DNA of 64,000 nucleotides from Pseudomonas sp. ERMR1:02 (GTDB lineage: Bacteria > Pseudomonadota > Gammaproteobacteria > Pseudomonadales > Pseudomonadaceae), in NCBI RefSeq assembly GCF_002277815.1, contig NZ_NKJI01000026.1, positions 1-64,000 on the forward strand. The letters are read 5' to 3'. This document shows, in pieces, positions 28,038 to 39,521 of the stretch. The notes under the pieces are model-generated. The model worked only from the letters and a program-made list of their open reading frames with translations. It was not told the DNA's origin and searched no databases. The first letter of the stretch is position 1. Every line of letters starts with the position of its first letter. Both the position numbers and the translations under genes were made by a program.

Positions 28038-29068
28038 GCCACGGCCTCGGTCAGGGTGAAGCGCTCCGAACCCGGACGGGCCGAACGCAGGATTCGTTTA
28101 CCGGCGGTGTAATCGTTGATCACATCGCACGGGGTGTAGTTGCGTTCCAGCTCATGCAGTTCTTCGGCATCGAGTTTGGTCTCCAGAGCCGCCAGCGCAC
28201 TGTCGAACTGCTCTGTGGTATCGGCGCCGACCAGCATGCAATCCACGCCCGGATGATTGGCGACCCAGGCCTGGGCGATCTGCGCGTTGGACACGCCGCG
28301 AGCACGGGCCACACGCTGTACCGAATGGGCGATTTCGAACGACGCTTGGTCGCTGTACATCTGCTGGGTGAAGAAGTCGGTCTGGTTGCGGGTCGACTGC
28401 GCGTCACCGGTCAACAAGCCACGGGCCAATGGACTGAACACCGAAACGCCCAGGCCCTGATCACGGCAGAACGGAATCATCTCGCGCTCTTCTTCGCGGT
28501 AGGCGCAGTTTAGTTGCAGCTGCATGTTGATCGGCTTGACCCAGCCATTGCGCTCGCAGGCCATGAGGATTTTCGCCAGTTGCCCGGTGAGCATGGTCGA
28601 CACGCCGATGTAGCGCGCCTTGCCGGAGCGCACGATGTCGTTCATGGCGCTCATGGTTTCTTCAACCGGGGTGTTCACATCGAAGTAATGCAGCATGAAG
28701 ACGTCGACGTAATCCATGTCCAGGCGTTTGAGCGAGGCATCGATGCTGTCCATGATGTGCTTGCGCGAGTGGCCGCTGGCGTTGATCCCGGTACGGGTGC
28801 CGTAACCGACCTTGGTGGTGATCACCAGGTCTTCGCGACGGGCCAGGCGCTTGACGATGCGCCCTACTACTTCTTCGCCAACGCCTGCGGAATAGAAGTC
28901 CGCCAGGTCGATGAAGTTCACGCCGTTGTCCAGCGCGTGTTTGACGATCGGCTCGCTTTTCTTCTCATCGAAGATCCACGGTTTCCAGTCCGGGGTGCCC
29001 ATGTTCATGGTGCCCAGGCACAGGCGGGAGACTTGCAGGCCGGAGTTGCCCAAACGGATGTATTGCAT
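28034..29068 (-). CDS. Aldo/keto reductase
   Basis: A 344-residue TIM-barrel oxidoreductase. The catalytic tetrad is visible: Asp and Tyr in IDLADFYSAG, Lys in VITTKVGYG, His in VFMLHYFDV. The start at 29068 (MQYIRLGNSGLQVSRLCLG) matches the AKR N-terminus; an upstream in-frame start would enter the Fae gene. NADPH-dependent reduction of carbonyls is expected. It lies between the Fae homologue (10-base gap) and the aldehyde dehydrogenase (4-base overlap), a tight operon devoted to aldehyde chemistry. Confidence 0.93.
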   Translation of the reverse strand: MQYIRLGNSGLQVSRLCLGTMNMGTPDWKPWIFDEKKSEPIVKHALDNGVNFIDLADFYSAGVGEEVVGRIVKRLARREDLVITTKVGYGTRTGINASGHSRKHIMDSIDASLKRLDMDYVDVFMLHYFDVNTPVEETMSAMNDIVRSGKARYIGVSTMLTGQLAKILMACERNGWVKPINMQLQLNCAYREEEREMIPFCRDQGLGVSVFSPLARGLLTGDAQSTRNQTDFFTQQMYSDQASFEIAHSVQRVARARGVSNAQIAQAWVANHPGVDCMLVGADTTEQFDSALAALETKLDAEELHELERNYTPCDVINDYTAGKRILRSARPGSERFTLTEAVA

Positions 29069-29078
29069 GGCGCGGACC

Positions 29079-29591
29079 TCAGGCTTTTGGCGTGTAGAAA
29101 GGGTTGCTGATGTGATTGACCACATCGGCCAGTTGCGCGGTTTCCGGCTTGCCGGTCAGGGCGGCGCGGATCGCCGTGCGGCAGGCGTTGTAGTTGTTCA
29201 GGTACACCGCATCGAGGTCGTCGCAGGCCGGGTTGACCCAGTTGGCGGTGACGATGGCCCACTCGTCTTCCGCTTCCGGCGGCAGGGTGCCGTCGAGCAG
29301 CGCTTCGAGCACAGCCTTGGCAATACCGGCCTGGGAGGCGCCCCAGGTGGCGTTGCCGTGCAGGTCGCTGCTGATCGCGGCTTTGTTCACATACAGGGTC
29401 ATCGGCTTGACCGGGATGTTCGGCTGGGCGATCACCATGAACGGGCAATGACCCTGGCTCGGCGATGCCAGGCTATTGGCGAATGCCTGGCCGGCCGGGC
29501 CATTGCGCGGACCGATCAGGATGTTGATGTGCGCGGCGTTCACGCCAGGGCCTTCGAAACCTTCACCGATGTACAGGTCGAGTTGTTTCAT
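29079..29591 (-). CDS. Formaldehyde-activating enzyme (Fae) family protein
   Basis: A 170-residue protein matching Fae, which condenses formaldehyde with tetrahydromethanopterin. Shared features are VNAAHINILIG, GPAGQAFANSLASPSQGH (the conserved loop with GPVGQAFANAL in true Fae), and VKPMTLYVNK. The His in AAHIN corresponds to the catalytic His of Fae. Pseudomonas does not make tetrahydromethanopterin, so this paralogue may act on a different pterin, aldehyde or product. It starts the operon with aldo-keto reductase, aldehyde dehydrogenase and MFS transporter. GAAGAG precedes the ATG. Family call is firm, activity inferred. Confidence 0.88.
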   Translation of the reverse strand: MKQLDLYIGEGFEGPGVNAAHINILIGPRNGPAGQAFANSLASPSQGHCPFMVIAQPNIPVKPMTLYVNKAAISSDLHGNATWGASQAGIAKAVLEALLDGTLPPEAEDEWAIVTANWVNPACDDLDAVYLNNYNACRTAIRAALTGKPETAQLADVVNHISNPFYTPKA

Positions 29592-29954
29592 GAGTCGTTA
29601 CTCTTCAGGGATTTGGGTTGATCAGAGGTGCACGCAAGCCGAGGGGATTGCGTGGCAATTGTCAGGATTCGAAGAGCGCAGCGGGTTGCTGGCGAGGACG
29701 CGGCAGGGATGATTGATCATGGTTGCAAACGCTCTTTTTGTTGTTGATGAGCTGGTTTGCGATTTTTAGCACTGGGGGCTGGCGGGGCTGTAACCATATA
29801 AAATCATGGGGGCATGACTTCAAGTAATACCCCTGAATAACCCGACTCCCTGTAGGAGTGAGCCTGCTCGCGATGGTGTGTCAGTCGAAGACAGGTTGAC
29901 TGACACACCATCGCGAGCAGGCTCACTCCTACAGGGGGTCGGGTGTGTTTGGGC
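29592..29954. other. Intergenic region upstream of the fae-like operon
   Basis: No gene is seen. It contains the promoter side of the fae-like operon and the near-perfect REPIN 12 (29848-29936), which ends just before the stop of the MXKDX protein gene. Confidence 0.7.
29848..29936. repeat. REPIN 12, near-perfect long palindrome
   Basis: Arms of about 40 bases are essentially perfect complements, starting CCCTGTAGGAGTGAGCCTGC and running through CGCGATGGTGTGTCAGTC. The only unpaired part is a central loop of about 10 bases. The spacer of other REPINs is replaced by extended arm. It could serve as a strong bidirectional transcript end. Confidence 0.9.
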
Positions 29955-30224
29955 TTACTGGGACATGTTGTCCTTTTTCATGGCGTCTTTTTTCATGGCG
30001 TCCTTGCTCATCGAATCCTTGGACATGCTGTCTTTCTTCATCGTGTCCTTGGCCATGGAATCCTTTTTCATAGTCGCGTCTTTTTTCATGGTGTCTTTGG
30101 ACATAGCGTCCTTTGACATAGCGTCCTTGGACATCGAATCGTTGCTCATGGTGTCGGCAGCGAAGACGCTGGCGGCGCCCATCGCAATGCACATGGACAA
30201 TACGGCGGTAGCCAGTTTTTTCAT
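29955..30224 (-). CDS. Pentapeptide MXKDX repeat protein (secreted)
   Basis: An 89-residue protein: signal peptide MKKLATAVLSMCIAMGAASV with cleavage at FAA, then about a dozen MSKD/MKKD pentapeptides (for example MSKDAMSKDTMKKD). The start at ATG 30224 has AAGGAG nine bases upstream. The mature region is highly charged and Met/Lys/Asp-rich with no Cys. Periplasmic location is expected; metal or redox binding is speculation. It sits 70 bases downstream of the molybdoenzyme gene on the same strand and may be part of that operon. Confidence 0.85.
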   Translation of the reverse strand: MKKLATAVLSMCIAMGAASVFAADTMSNDSMSKDAMSKDAMSKDTMKKDATMKKDSMAKDTMKKDSMSKDSMSKDAMKKDAMKKDNMSQ

Positions 30225-30296
30225 GATCAATCTCCTTGAAGCTCAGGTTGCGAATGAACGCAGCGAATACTGCGCCGTGACGTTGAGAGGCGCTCA

Positions 30297-31082
30297 TCAG
30301 CTACCGCCGAACCAGTTGTAGCCCTGGTCTTCCCAGTAGCCACCGCTGTAGGTGTTGCTGACGAAAATCGCCTGAATGTGTTTGGGGTTCTTGTAGCCAA
30401 GCTTGGTGGGCATGCGCAGTTTCATCGGGAAGCCGTACTGGCGCGGCAATACCGTGCCGTCCCAGGTCAGCGCCAGCAGGGTCTGCGCATGCAGCGCGGT
30501 GGCCATGTCGATGCTGGTGTAGTAATCGTCTGCGCACTTGAATCCGACATACTTGGCATCGGTGTCGGCGCCGATGCGCTTGAGGAAATCACTGAACCGA
30601 ACGCCGCCCCAGCGCCCGATCGCGCTCCAGCCTTCGACGCAAATATGCCGGGTGATTTGCTCGGTCTGCGCCATGGCGCGCAACTCTTCGAGGCGCCAAC
30701 TGCGCTTGTCCGCGACCAGGCCTGTGACTTCCAGGCGATAACCCTCCTCTTCCACCGTCGGCGCTTCGTCGATGTCGTAGAAGGCATTGAAGGGAAATGG
30801 CCGGGTGATCATCGACGCCGGATAAGTCGGTGCCATGGCATTGGGATTGAACAGCCAGCCCTGCACCCGATCGTTGAAGCGCGACATGGACGACAACGCG
30901 GTCTCGACGCTTTCGCTGTCGGTCAGGTTGCAGCCGGACAACATGGCCACGCCGCCGAGGGTCAAGCCACGCAGCAGGAACGAGCGGCGTGAACGGTCCT
31001 CGATCTGGGGCGCGAGGATTTTCCGGGCGTCGGTCAGGATGGACGACTCGTCCAGGTCCGAGCCTTGAATGGGCTTTTTCAT
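30297..31082 (-). CDS. Molybdopterin-dependent oxidoreductase (sulfite-oxidase/MsrP-like)
   Basis: A 261-residue protein with a twin-arginine signal (RSRRSFLLRGLTLGG) followed by a lipobox-like LSGC. The molybdopterin domain holds RHICVEGWSAIGRWGGVRFSD, where Cys in ICVEG is the molybdenum ligand, plus VLPRQYGFPMKLRMPTKLGYK. This matches the YedY/MsrP and sulfite-oxidase fold. It likely acts in the periplasm, anchored or released, and receives electrons from the cytochrome b encoded by the next gene, which overlaps by four bases. Substrate is not determinable; methionine sulfoxide or sulfite are options. Confidence 0.9.
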   Translation of the reverse strand: MKKPIQGSDLDESSILTDARKILAPQIEDRSRRSFLLRGLTLGGVAMLSGCNLTDSESVETALSSMSRFNDRVQGWLFNPNAMAPTYPASMITRPFPFNAFYDIDEAPTVEEEGYRLEVTGLVADKRSWRLEELRAMAQTEQITRHICVEGWSAIGRWGGVRFSDFLKRIGADTDAKYVGFKCADDYYTSIDMATALHAQTLLALTWDGTVLPRQYGFPMKLRMPTKLGYKNPKHIQAIFVSNTYSGGYWEDQGYNWFGGS

Positions 31083-31696
31083 ACGTGCTCCTTGCGACCG
31101 ACGATCATCGCCACCAGCGTTTTCGGGACCAGCGCAACCATCACCAGATGCACCGCCACAAAGGCTACCAACAGCGCCATCGCGATGAAGTGCACATGCC
31201 GCGCCGTGTCGTAACCACCCAGCAGCTCACGCAACAGCGGGAACTGCACCGACTTCCACAACACCAATCCGGAGATCACCAACAGCGTGATGTCGACCAT
31301 CACGAACAGGTACGCCACCCGCTGCACCTGGTTGTAATGACTCAGGTCGGCATGGCCCAGCTTTCCGCGCAACGCTGACCAAAGGTCATGCAGTACGCCT
31401 TTGGGCGAGACCGGGAAAAACCGCCGTTTCAGGCGGCCACTGAGGAGGTTGATGATCAGGTAAATGAGGCCGTTGATCGCCAGGCACCACATCGCCGCGA
31501 AGTGCCATTGCAACGCACCGCCGAGCCAGCCACCGAGGGTGATCGATTTGGGGAAGCTGAAATCGTAAAGCGGTGAGGCGTTGTAGATGCGCCAACCGCT
31601 GGTGACCATCACCAGCACTGCCAGTGCGTTCAGCCAATGGGTGAGCCGTAGCCAGCGTGGGTGGCTGGCCTTGGGTGAAGCAGTTGACTGCGACAT
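31079..31696 (-). CDS. Cytochrome b/b6-type membrane subunit
   Basis: About 205 residues with four membrane segments. Haem-ligating histidines are in RLTHWLNALAV, LQWHFAAMW and ARHVHFIAMALLVAFVAVH. ATG 31696 follows AAGGAG; the frame is open further upstream but lacks a start signal. It belongs to the thiosulfate-reductase/Ni-hydrogenase cytochrome b family and overlaps the molybdoenzyme gene by four bases, so it is the inner-membrane electron partner linking quinones to that periplasmic enzyme. Confidence 0.9.
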   Translation of the reverse strand: MSQSTASPKASHPRWLRLTHWLNALAVLVMVTSGWRIYNASPLYDFSFPKSITLGGWLGGALQWHFAAMWCLAINGLIYLIINLLSGRLKRRFFPVSPKGVLHDLWSALRGKLGHADLSHYNQVQRVAYLFVMVDITLLVISGLVLWKSVQFPLLRELLGGYDTARHVHFIAMALLVAFVAVHLVMVALVPKTLVAMIVGRKEHV

Positions 31697-31800
31697 GTCC
31701 GGGCTCCTTGTTGTTGTTCGTTGGAGCCGAGTATGTGAGCGACAAGATCGCCAAATCCTCACGCAGAGTTAAATTATTTGTGATAACTGCCCTACGAACC

Positions 31801-31904
31801 CTTGTAGGAGCGAGCCTGCTCGCGATGGACGTCAACGATAACGCGGGCTGTCTGGATGAACGCGTTGTCTGGACGTTTTTCGCGAGCAGGCTCGCTCCTA
31901 CAGG
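31801..31904. repeat. REPIN 13
   Basis: Arms TGTAGGAGCGAGCCTGCTCG and complement; spacer has GGACGTCAACGATAACGCGG. Confidence 0.9.
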
Positions 31905-31975
31905 GGGTTTTGGTGCTCCGACCAGGGCTCAACTATGTTTAAATGCCGCCCCCCGCAAATTGCCGACCCTGACCA

Positions 31976-32914
31976 ATGAACACCGAAGCCCTCGCCACGC
32001 TCAACGAGCACCTGCTGACCGCCCTGGCGGCCGCCCCTGCCGAAACCCGTCGCTTGTTCCACGGCCGTGGCCGCTGCTGGCCGGGGTTGGAGCAATTGAC
32101 TGTCGACTGGTTGCAGGGCGTGGTACTGGTAGCGTTGTTCAAGGAGCCGCAAGCGTCGCAGCTGGACGATTTGAAGCAGTTGCTGATGGCAATCACCCAG
32201 TCAGTGCAGTGGGCACAATCCGGCGCCCATACGCTGTTGCTGCAACATCGCTACCTGCTGCAAAGCACCACCGAATGGTTGCTGGGGGAAGAAATCGACG
32301 AACTGACCATCACCGAAGGCGGCTTGAAGTACCGGGTGGACCTGGGCCGCAAGCAGAACACCGGTCTGTTCCTCGACATGCGCTATGGCCGCGATTGGGT
32401 GCGGGACAACGCCCAGGGTAAACGGGTGCTCAACCTGTTCGCCTACACCTGCGGTTTCTCGGTGGCGGCCATCGAAGGTGGCGCGACGCACGTGGTCAAT
32501 CTGGACATGTCCAGCCCGGCCCTGAGCCGTGGCCGCGACAATCATCGGCTCAACGGGCATGACCTGAGCAAGGTCACGTTTCTGGGGCACGATCTGTTCA
32601 AATCCTGGGGCAAGGTGATCGGCAAGGGCCCGTATGACCTGGTGATCATCGACCCACCGTCGTTTCAGAAAGGCAGTTTCCTGCTGACCAAGGATTACCA
32701 GCGCGTACTGCGCCGCCTCCCGGAATTGCTCAGCCCGCAAGGCACGGTACTGGCCTGCATGAACGACCCGGCGTTCGGTGCGGACTTTCTTATCGAGGGC
32801 GTTACCCGCGAAGCGCCAGGCCTGCGGTTCGAGCAGCGGCTGGACAATCCACCGGAGTTTCCGGATGCCGATGTCGAGTGTGGGTTGAAGGCGTTGGTGT
32901 TCAGGCTCCTGTAG
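31976..32914 (+). CDS. Class I SAM-dependent methyltransferase (RlmI/RlmK-like)
   Basis: A 312-residue methyltransferase. The SAM motif is VLNLFAYTCGFSVAAIEGGA (residues 148-167), the acidic ribose contact is VNLDMSSPAL, and motif IV is VIIDPPSF, which together point to rRNA or protein methyltransferases of the RlmI/RlmK group. An upstream segment YRVDLGRKQNTGLFLDMR is also typical. The stop TAG at 32912-32914 is part of REPIN 14 (CTGTAGGAG), so the C-terminal RLL is repeat-adjacent. No operon partners. Exact target nucleotide unknown. Confidence 0.9.
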   Translation: MNTEALATLNEHLLTALAAAPAETRRLFHGRGRCWPGLEQLTVDWLQGVVLVALFKEPQASQLDDLKQLLMAITQSVQWAQSGAHTLLLQHRYLLQSTTEWLLGEEIDELTITEGGLKYRVDLGRKQNTGLFLDMRYGRDWVRDNAQGKRVLNLFAYTCGFSVAAIEGGATHVVNLDMSSPALSRGRDNHRLNGHDLSKVTFLGHDLFKSWGKVIGKGPYDLVIIDPPSFQKGSFLLTKDYQRVLRRLPELLSPQGTVLACMNDPAFGADFLIEGVTREAPGLRFEQRLDNPPEFPDADVECGLKALVFRLL

Positions 32915-33024
32915 GAGCGAGCATGCTCCGGGCGGCGTTCCGACGATGGACGACAGAACACCGCGGAGTGTCAGGTTGCCAGCGTCATCGTTGACGACCA
33001 TCGCGAGCGTGCTCGCTCCTACAG
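32909..33024. repeat. REPIN 14
   Basis: Arms CTGTAGGAGCGAGCATGCTC and GAGCGTGCTCGCTCCTACAG; spacer has GTCATCGTTGACGACC. Left arm provides the methyltransferase stop codon. Confidence 0.85.
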
Positions 33025-33036
33025 GGAGAAGGTCTA

Positions 33037-33349
33037 TCACCGCGGTTGCAACACCAACGCAAACAACTCACCACGCCCGTTCACATTGAGCTTGTGATAG
33101 AGGTTGCGCCGATGCACCTTCACCGTCTCCGGGGAGATGCCCATTGGCTGGGCGATGGCCTTGCTGGAAAAGTCCTGGAGAATCAGCCGTGCAGTTTCGA
33201 TTTCCCGCACTGACAGGCGCGCGTCGAAGCGGTCGAGCAGGGTTGCCAGATCACCCGCCACCGGCTCGGCAATCGGGCCTTCAGGCGGCAGCAATTTCAG
33301 GTGTCGGCGAACGGCAGCCAGCACCCAGTCGCGCACGCACAGCAGGCAC
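33037..33349 (-). pseudogene. LuxR-type regulator, C-terminal part only
   Basis: The C-terminal DNA-binding domain is intact: ARLSVREIETARLILQDFSS, then MGISPETVKVHRRNLYHKL. Upstream, homology is lost at about 33345-33350, where the sequence becomes the start of a potF relic on the other strand. Only about 100 residues of a protein usually near 250 remain, so the sensing domain and native start are gone. The frame continues antisense into the relic but that part is not LuxR-like. A deletion joined the two genes head-to-head. Confidence 0.75.
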
Positions 33350-33701
33350 ATCGACAAGGTGCGCGCCGTGCTCGGCGACAAGGCGCCGGTGGATTCCTGG
33401 GACCTGGTGTTCAAGGAAGAAAACCTGACCAAGCTCGGCGAGTGCGGTGTGGCGATGCTCGACTCGCGCCTTCATCGACTACCTGATGCGCGCCGAGGTC
33501 ATCGCCCCGGTCAGCAGTCCCCTCAACTACCCCAACGGCAACCGCAACGCGACCGCCCTGGTGTCCGAAGCGACCCGCATCAATCCCGCCGTTTATCCAT
33601 CGGCCGAAGCCCTGGCCACGCTGTTCACCCTGCAACCTTTGCCGCCGGCTACCGAGCGCGTGCGTACGCGGATCTGGAGCAAGGTCAAAAACGGCCAGTA
33701 A
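33350..33701 (+). pseudogene. Putrescine/spermidine-binding protein (PotF/SpuD) relic, internally deleted
   Basis: Two in-order pieces of a PotF-type periplasmic polyamine-binding protein. The first, IDKVRAVLGDKAPVDSWDLV to GVAMLDS, spans 33350-33460. The second begins FIDYLMRAEVIAPVSSPLNY at 33471 and runs to the natural C-terminus RTRIWSKVKNG with a TAA at 33699-33701. The two pieces are in different frames, and the middle of the protein and its N-terminus with signal peptide are missing. The gene is non-functional. Its 5' deletion point is the LuxR junction. Confidence 0.8.
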
Positions 33702-33716
33702 GCCCAACCACAATCC

Positions 33717-33808
33717 CTGTAGGAGCCGGCTTGCTGGCGAAGGCGGAGTGTCAGTCGACATCTTCTGTACCTGATACACCGCCTTCGCCAGCAAGCCGGC
33801 TCCTACAG
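33717..33808. repeat. REPIN 15
   Basis: Arms CTGTAGGAGCCGGCTTGCTG and complement; class-two spacer GGAGTGTCAGTCGACA and CCTGATACACCGCC. Confidence 0.9.
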
Positions 33809-33865
33809 GTTCCGTGTACGAACCAGACGATTTTTTCTGCCACGAATCAAAAAAGAGAGCTGCCC

Positions 33866-34547
33866 ATGAAACCACGTGCCCGCGACTTGAACATTCAGTT
33901 TGGCCAACTGCAACCTGGCCCTCTAAACGCCATCACCGATGTACCCGGCGTGCGGGTCGGCCACTGCAGTGTGCGAGGTCGTACCGCCAAGGGTCGTGAC
34001 ATCCTGACTGGCGTCACCGTGATCGAACCGTGTGCTGGTTCCACCAGTCAGCAGCCGTGTTTTGCCGGCGTCCACGTGCTCAACGGCAACGGCGACGCCA
34101 CGGGGCTTGAGTGGATTCGCGAGGCCGGTCTGTTGACCAGCCCGATCGCCTTTACCAACACCCACAGCCTGGGCGTGGTGCGTGATGCGTTGATCGTGGT
34201 GGATCGTGAGCAGCAACCGGACGACGGGCGGCTCTACTGGAACAAATGAGGACCACAGCGGCGACATTTTCATCGCATTCGCCACCGGTAATTCCCACGT
34301 GCCACCCGCCGCCTACGAGAGCAAACGCGCACCGACCACCGACAATCTGAGCATGGTCAATAACGATCACATCAGCGAATTGTTCATGGCAGCCACTGAA
34401 GCCGTGGAGGAAGCCATCATCAACGCCCTGCTGGCCGCCGAAACGACCGAAGGTAATGGGCATGCCGTGCCGGGGCTGGACGCCGAAACCCTGCTCAAGG
34501 CTCTGGATCAGGCCGGTTGGCCGGGTGAACGTAATCGCAGAAGCTGA
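33866..34547 (+). pseudogene. P1 family peptidase (DmpA-like aminopeptidase), central part deleted
   Basis: The first 120 residues match DmpA/BapA-type peptidases (DVPGVRVGHCSV, GVTVIEP, GVHVLNGNGDATGLEW, NTHSLGVVRDAL). They stop at TGA 34247-34249. From about 34229 another frame continues as the C-terminal part (TNEDHSGDIFIAFATGN to LLKALDQAGW, ending 34545-34547). About 130-150 residues between, including the self-processing and catalytic serine region, are missing, and the joint is out of frame. The active nucleophile is lost, so this is a true deletion pseudogene rather than a base-call error. Confidence 0.85.
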
Positions 34548-34726
34548 CAGTTGTGGGGGGATTCGACTAGCGGTACTTGAGGGCGAACCCCCAACTTTCT
34601 ACGATGGATATGCGCAGCCGCTTGCTTGCCCAAGCCGTTGCGTAGGTGGTGAGTGCATTGAACCCCTATCAAGCTCACCGCCTGCTTCATGCGCATCTTG
34701 AGCCTCAATGGCTCCACTTCTCCCCA

Positions 34727-34750
34727 TCAAAGAGCTTTGAGGCTCTTTTT
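34727..34750 (+). terminator. Rho-independent terminator-like hairpin
   Basis: AAAGAGC pairs with GCTCTTT across TTTGAG, followed by a T-run. Confidence 0.55.
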
Positions 34751-34776
34751 TAACCGCATGAAATCCAGACACTCAA

Positions 34777-34803
34777 AAGCCCGGCACCAGGCCGGGCTTT
34801 TTG
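34777..34803 (+). terminator. Rho-independent terminator
   Basis: AAAAGCCCGGC ACCA GCCGGGCTTTTT type stem with T-tail; strong GC stem. Confidence 0.8.
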
Positions 34804-34828
34804 CATCTTCAAGACCACCAAAATCCCC

Positions 34829-34930
34829 TTGTAGGAGCGAGCCTGCTCGCGAAAAACGTCCGGGCAACGCATTCATCCTGACAGCCCGCGTTTTCGTTGG
34901 CGACCATCGCGAGCAAGCTCGCTCCTACAG
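34829..34930. repeat. REPIN 16
   Basis: Arms TGTAGGAGCGAGCCTGCTCG and CGAGCAAGCTCGCTCCTACA. Confidence 0.9.
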
Positions 34931-34957
34931 TGGATCTGTGGATTAAATTAACCGCGA

Positions 34958-35680
34958 TCAGACCAACCGAAGTCGAGGCCCGTTGGCCGGCACTGCATCC
35001 TCGCCCAACCGCTCGCGAACGAACTCACTGGCCTTGCGGGTCAATTGATCCAGGTGCCGATCCCGCTGTTTTTCCGCATCGAGCATTGCCCGCTTGCCGT
35101 TTTTTTGCAGCAGATACGTATGAATCTGCCGCACCTCCAGCGAACTGTAAATCGGTGCCACGTCCAGCAACGCCATCAAGCCGTCGCTGCCGTGGTCGCG
35201 GGTGTTCATCAACACCTGGGTTGCGCGCACGCCTACCACTTGAAAGCCCATCGCCTCGAAATACGGCACCTTGGCCACCGCGCACGTCAGTTCGGCATGG
35301 GGGTAGCGGCCGACCATCTCGCGCAGCATCCGGCGCGCGATTCCCTGGCGCCGATGGCTGGCGTGCACCGCCATATACGCCACGCCGCAGGCCTCGGGAT
35401 CGTCCTTGACCGGCAGGTACAGCAGGAAACCGATGACCTGTTCAGGGTCGTCCAGATCGGTGGCAACGATCAGTTCCACATCGATCCCTTTCGCCCCGTT
35501 CAACGCCTCCAGATACAGGTGCACCTCAAAACCGATCGCGTACTGGTACACGTTGTACAACAGATTGCTTGGTGGGATCGCGACCATGCTGATATCGGTC
35601 AGGTTATCGACCACCATCTGCAGGATCTGGCTATTGATGTGCTCGGGGCACGGGGTTTTGAAGTGGGTGATCTGGGGCAT
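34958..35680 (-). CDS. GNAT family N-acetyltransferase
   Basis: About 240 residues. The acetyl-CoA loop is in ASHRRQGIARRMLREMV (about residues 122-138), preceded by the strand ACGVAYMAVH, with FEAMGFQVVGVR following, all typical of GNAT. The C-terminal 70 residues are an extra charged helical tail (LLQKNGKRAMLDAEKQRDRH). ATG 35680 (MPQITHFKTPCPEH) is preferred to the 35704 start. Acceptor substrate unknown. The gene is single and convergent with the P1 relic. Confidence 0.88.
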   Translation of the reverse strand: MPQITHFKTPCPEHINSQILQMVVDNLTDISMVAIPPSNLLYNVYQYAIGFEVHLYLEALNGAKGIDVELIVATDLDDPEQVIGFLLYLPVKDDPEACGVAYMAVHASHRRQGIARRMLREMVGRYPHAELTCAVAKVPYFEAMGFQVVGVRATQVLMNTRDHGSDGLMALLDVAPIYSSLEVRQIHTYLLQKNGKRAMLDAEKQRDRHLDQLTRKASEFVRERLGEDAVPANGPRLRLV

Positions 35681-36019
35681 TGCGGGGGGGTGGCTCCGGT
35701 ACAAAGCGTGGGTGGCACGGCTGCCTATGATAGCGCGACTGGCCGAAGGACTCGCTTTGAAGTTCCAGTGTTGGGGGACTCAGGCCTACCCGCGAGTGGT
35801 GAAAGCAACCCAATGAAATAACGGATTTTCCCCGCAAATGAGGAATATGCCCCACTGCTGACTTAACACACAACTGAGACAAGTTATTATTAAACTTGAG
35901 CTTTGGATCCCATTTCAGTGATGGCCCAACAGTTGCACTGGCCCCTTTTACCCGCAGCTATCGTCCGAACGGAGGATGGCGGGTTTCGCCGATTTCGGCA
36001 TGAGGCTAGGGGAACAAAA
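35681..36019. other. Divergent intergenic region before the multicopper oxidase
   Basis: No gene is seen. It must hold promoters for the acetyltransferase (minus) and the multicopper oxidase (plus). The AT-rich stretch near 35870-35905 is the likeliest promoter zone. I see no repeat. Confidence 0.5.
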
Positions 36020-39424
<3,405 letters not shown>

Positions 39425-39521
39425 GGTGATTCGATTGGCGCCCGGTCCATGCAATGTGGATTGGGCGCCGGGACACTTTTTATGATGGTACTGAGGTTGG
39501 GTTTACCCGGTGCGCCGCAGA

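Larger units (their letters stand above)
34548..34957. other. Intergenic region after the P1 peptidase relic
   Basis: No gene is recognised. Contents are two hairpin terminators (34727-34750 and 34777-34803) and REPIN 16 (34829-34930). Confidence 0.7.

Noticed and set aside
26496..28112. 538-codon open frame opposite the GabD-like gene
   Set aside because: Low-complexity shadow; the sense strand is a full ALDH.
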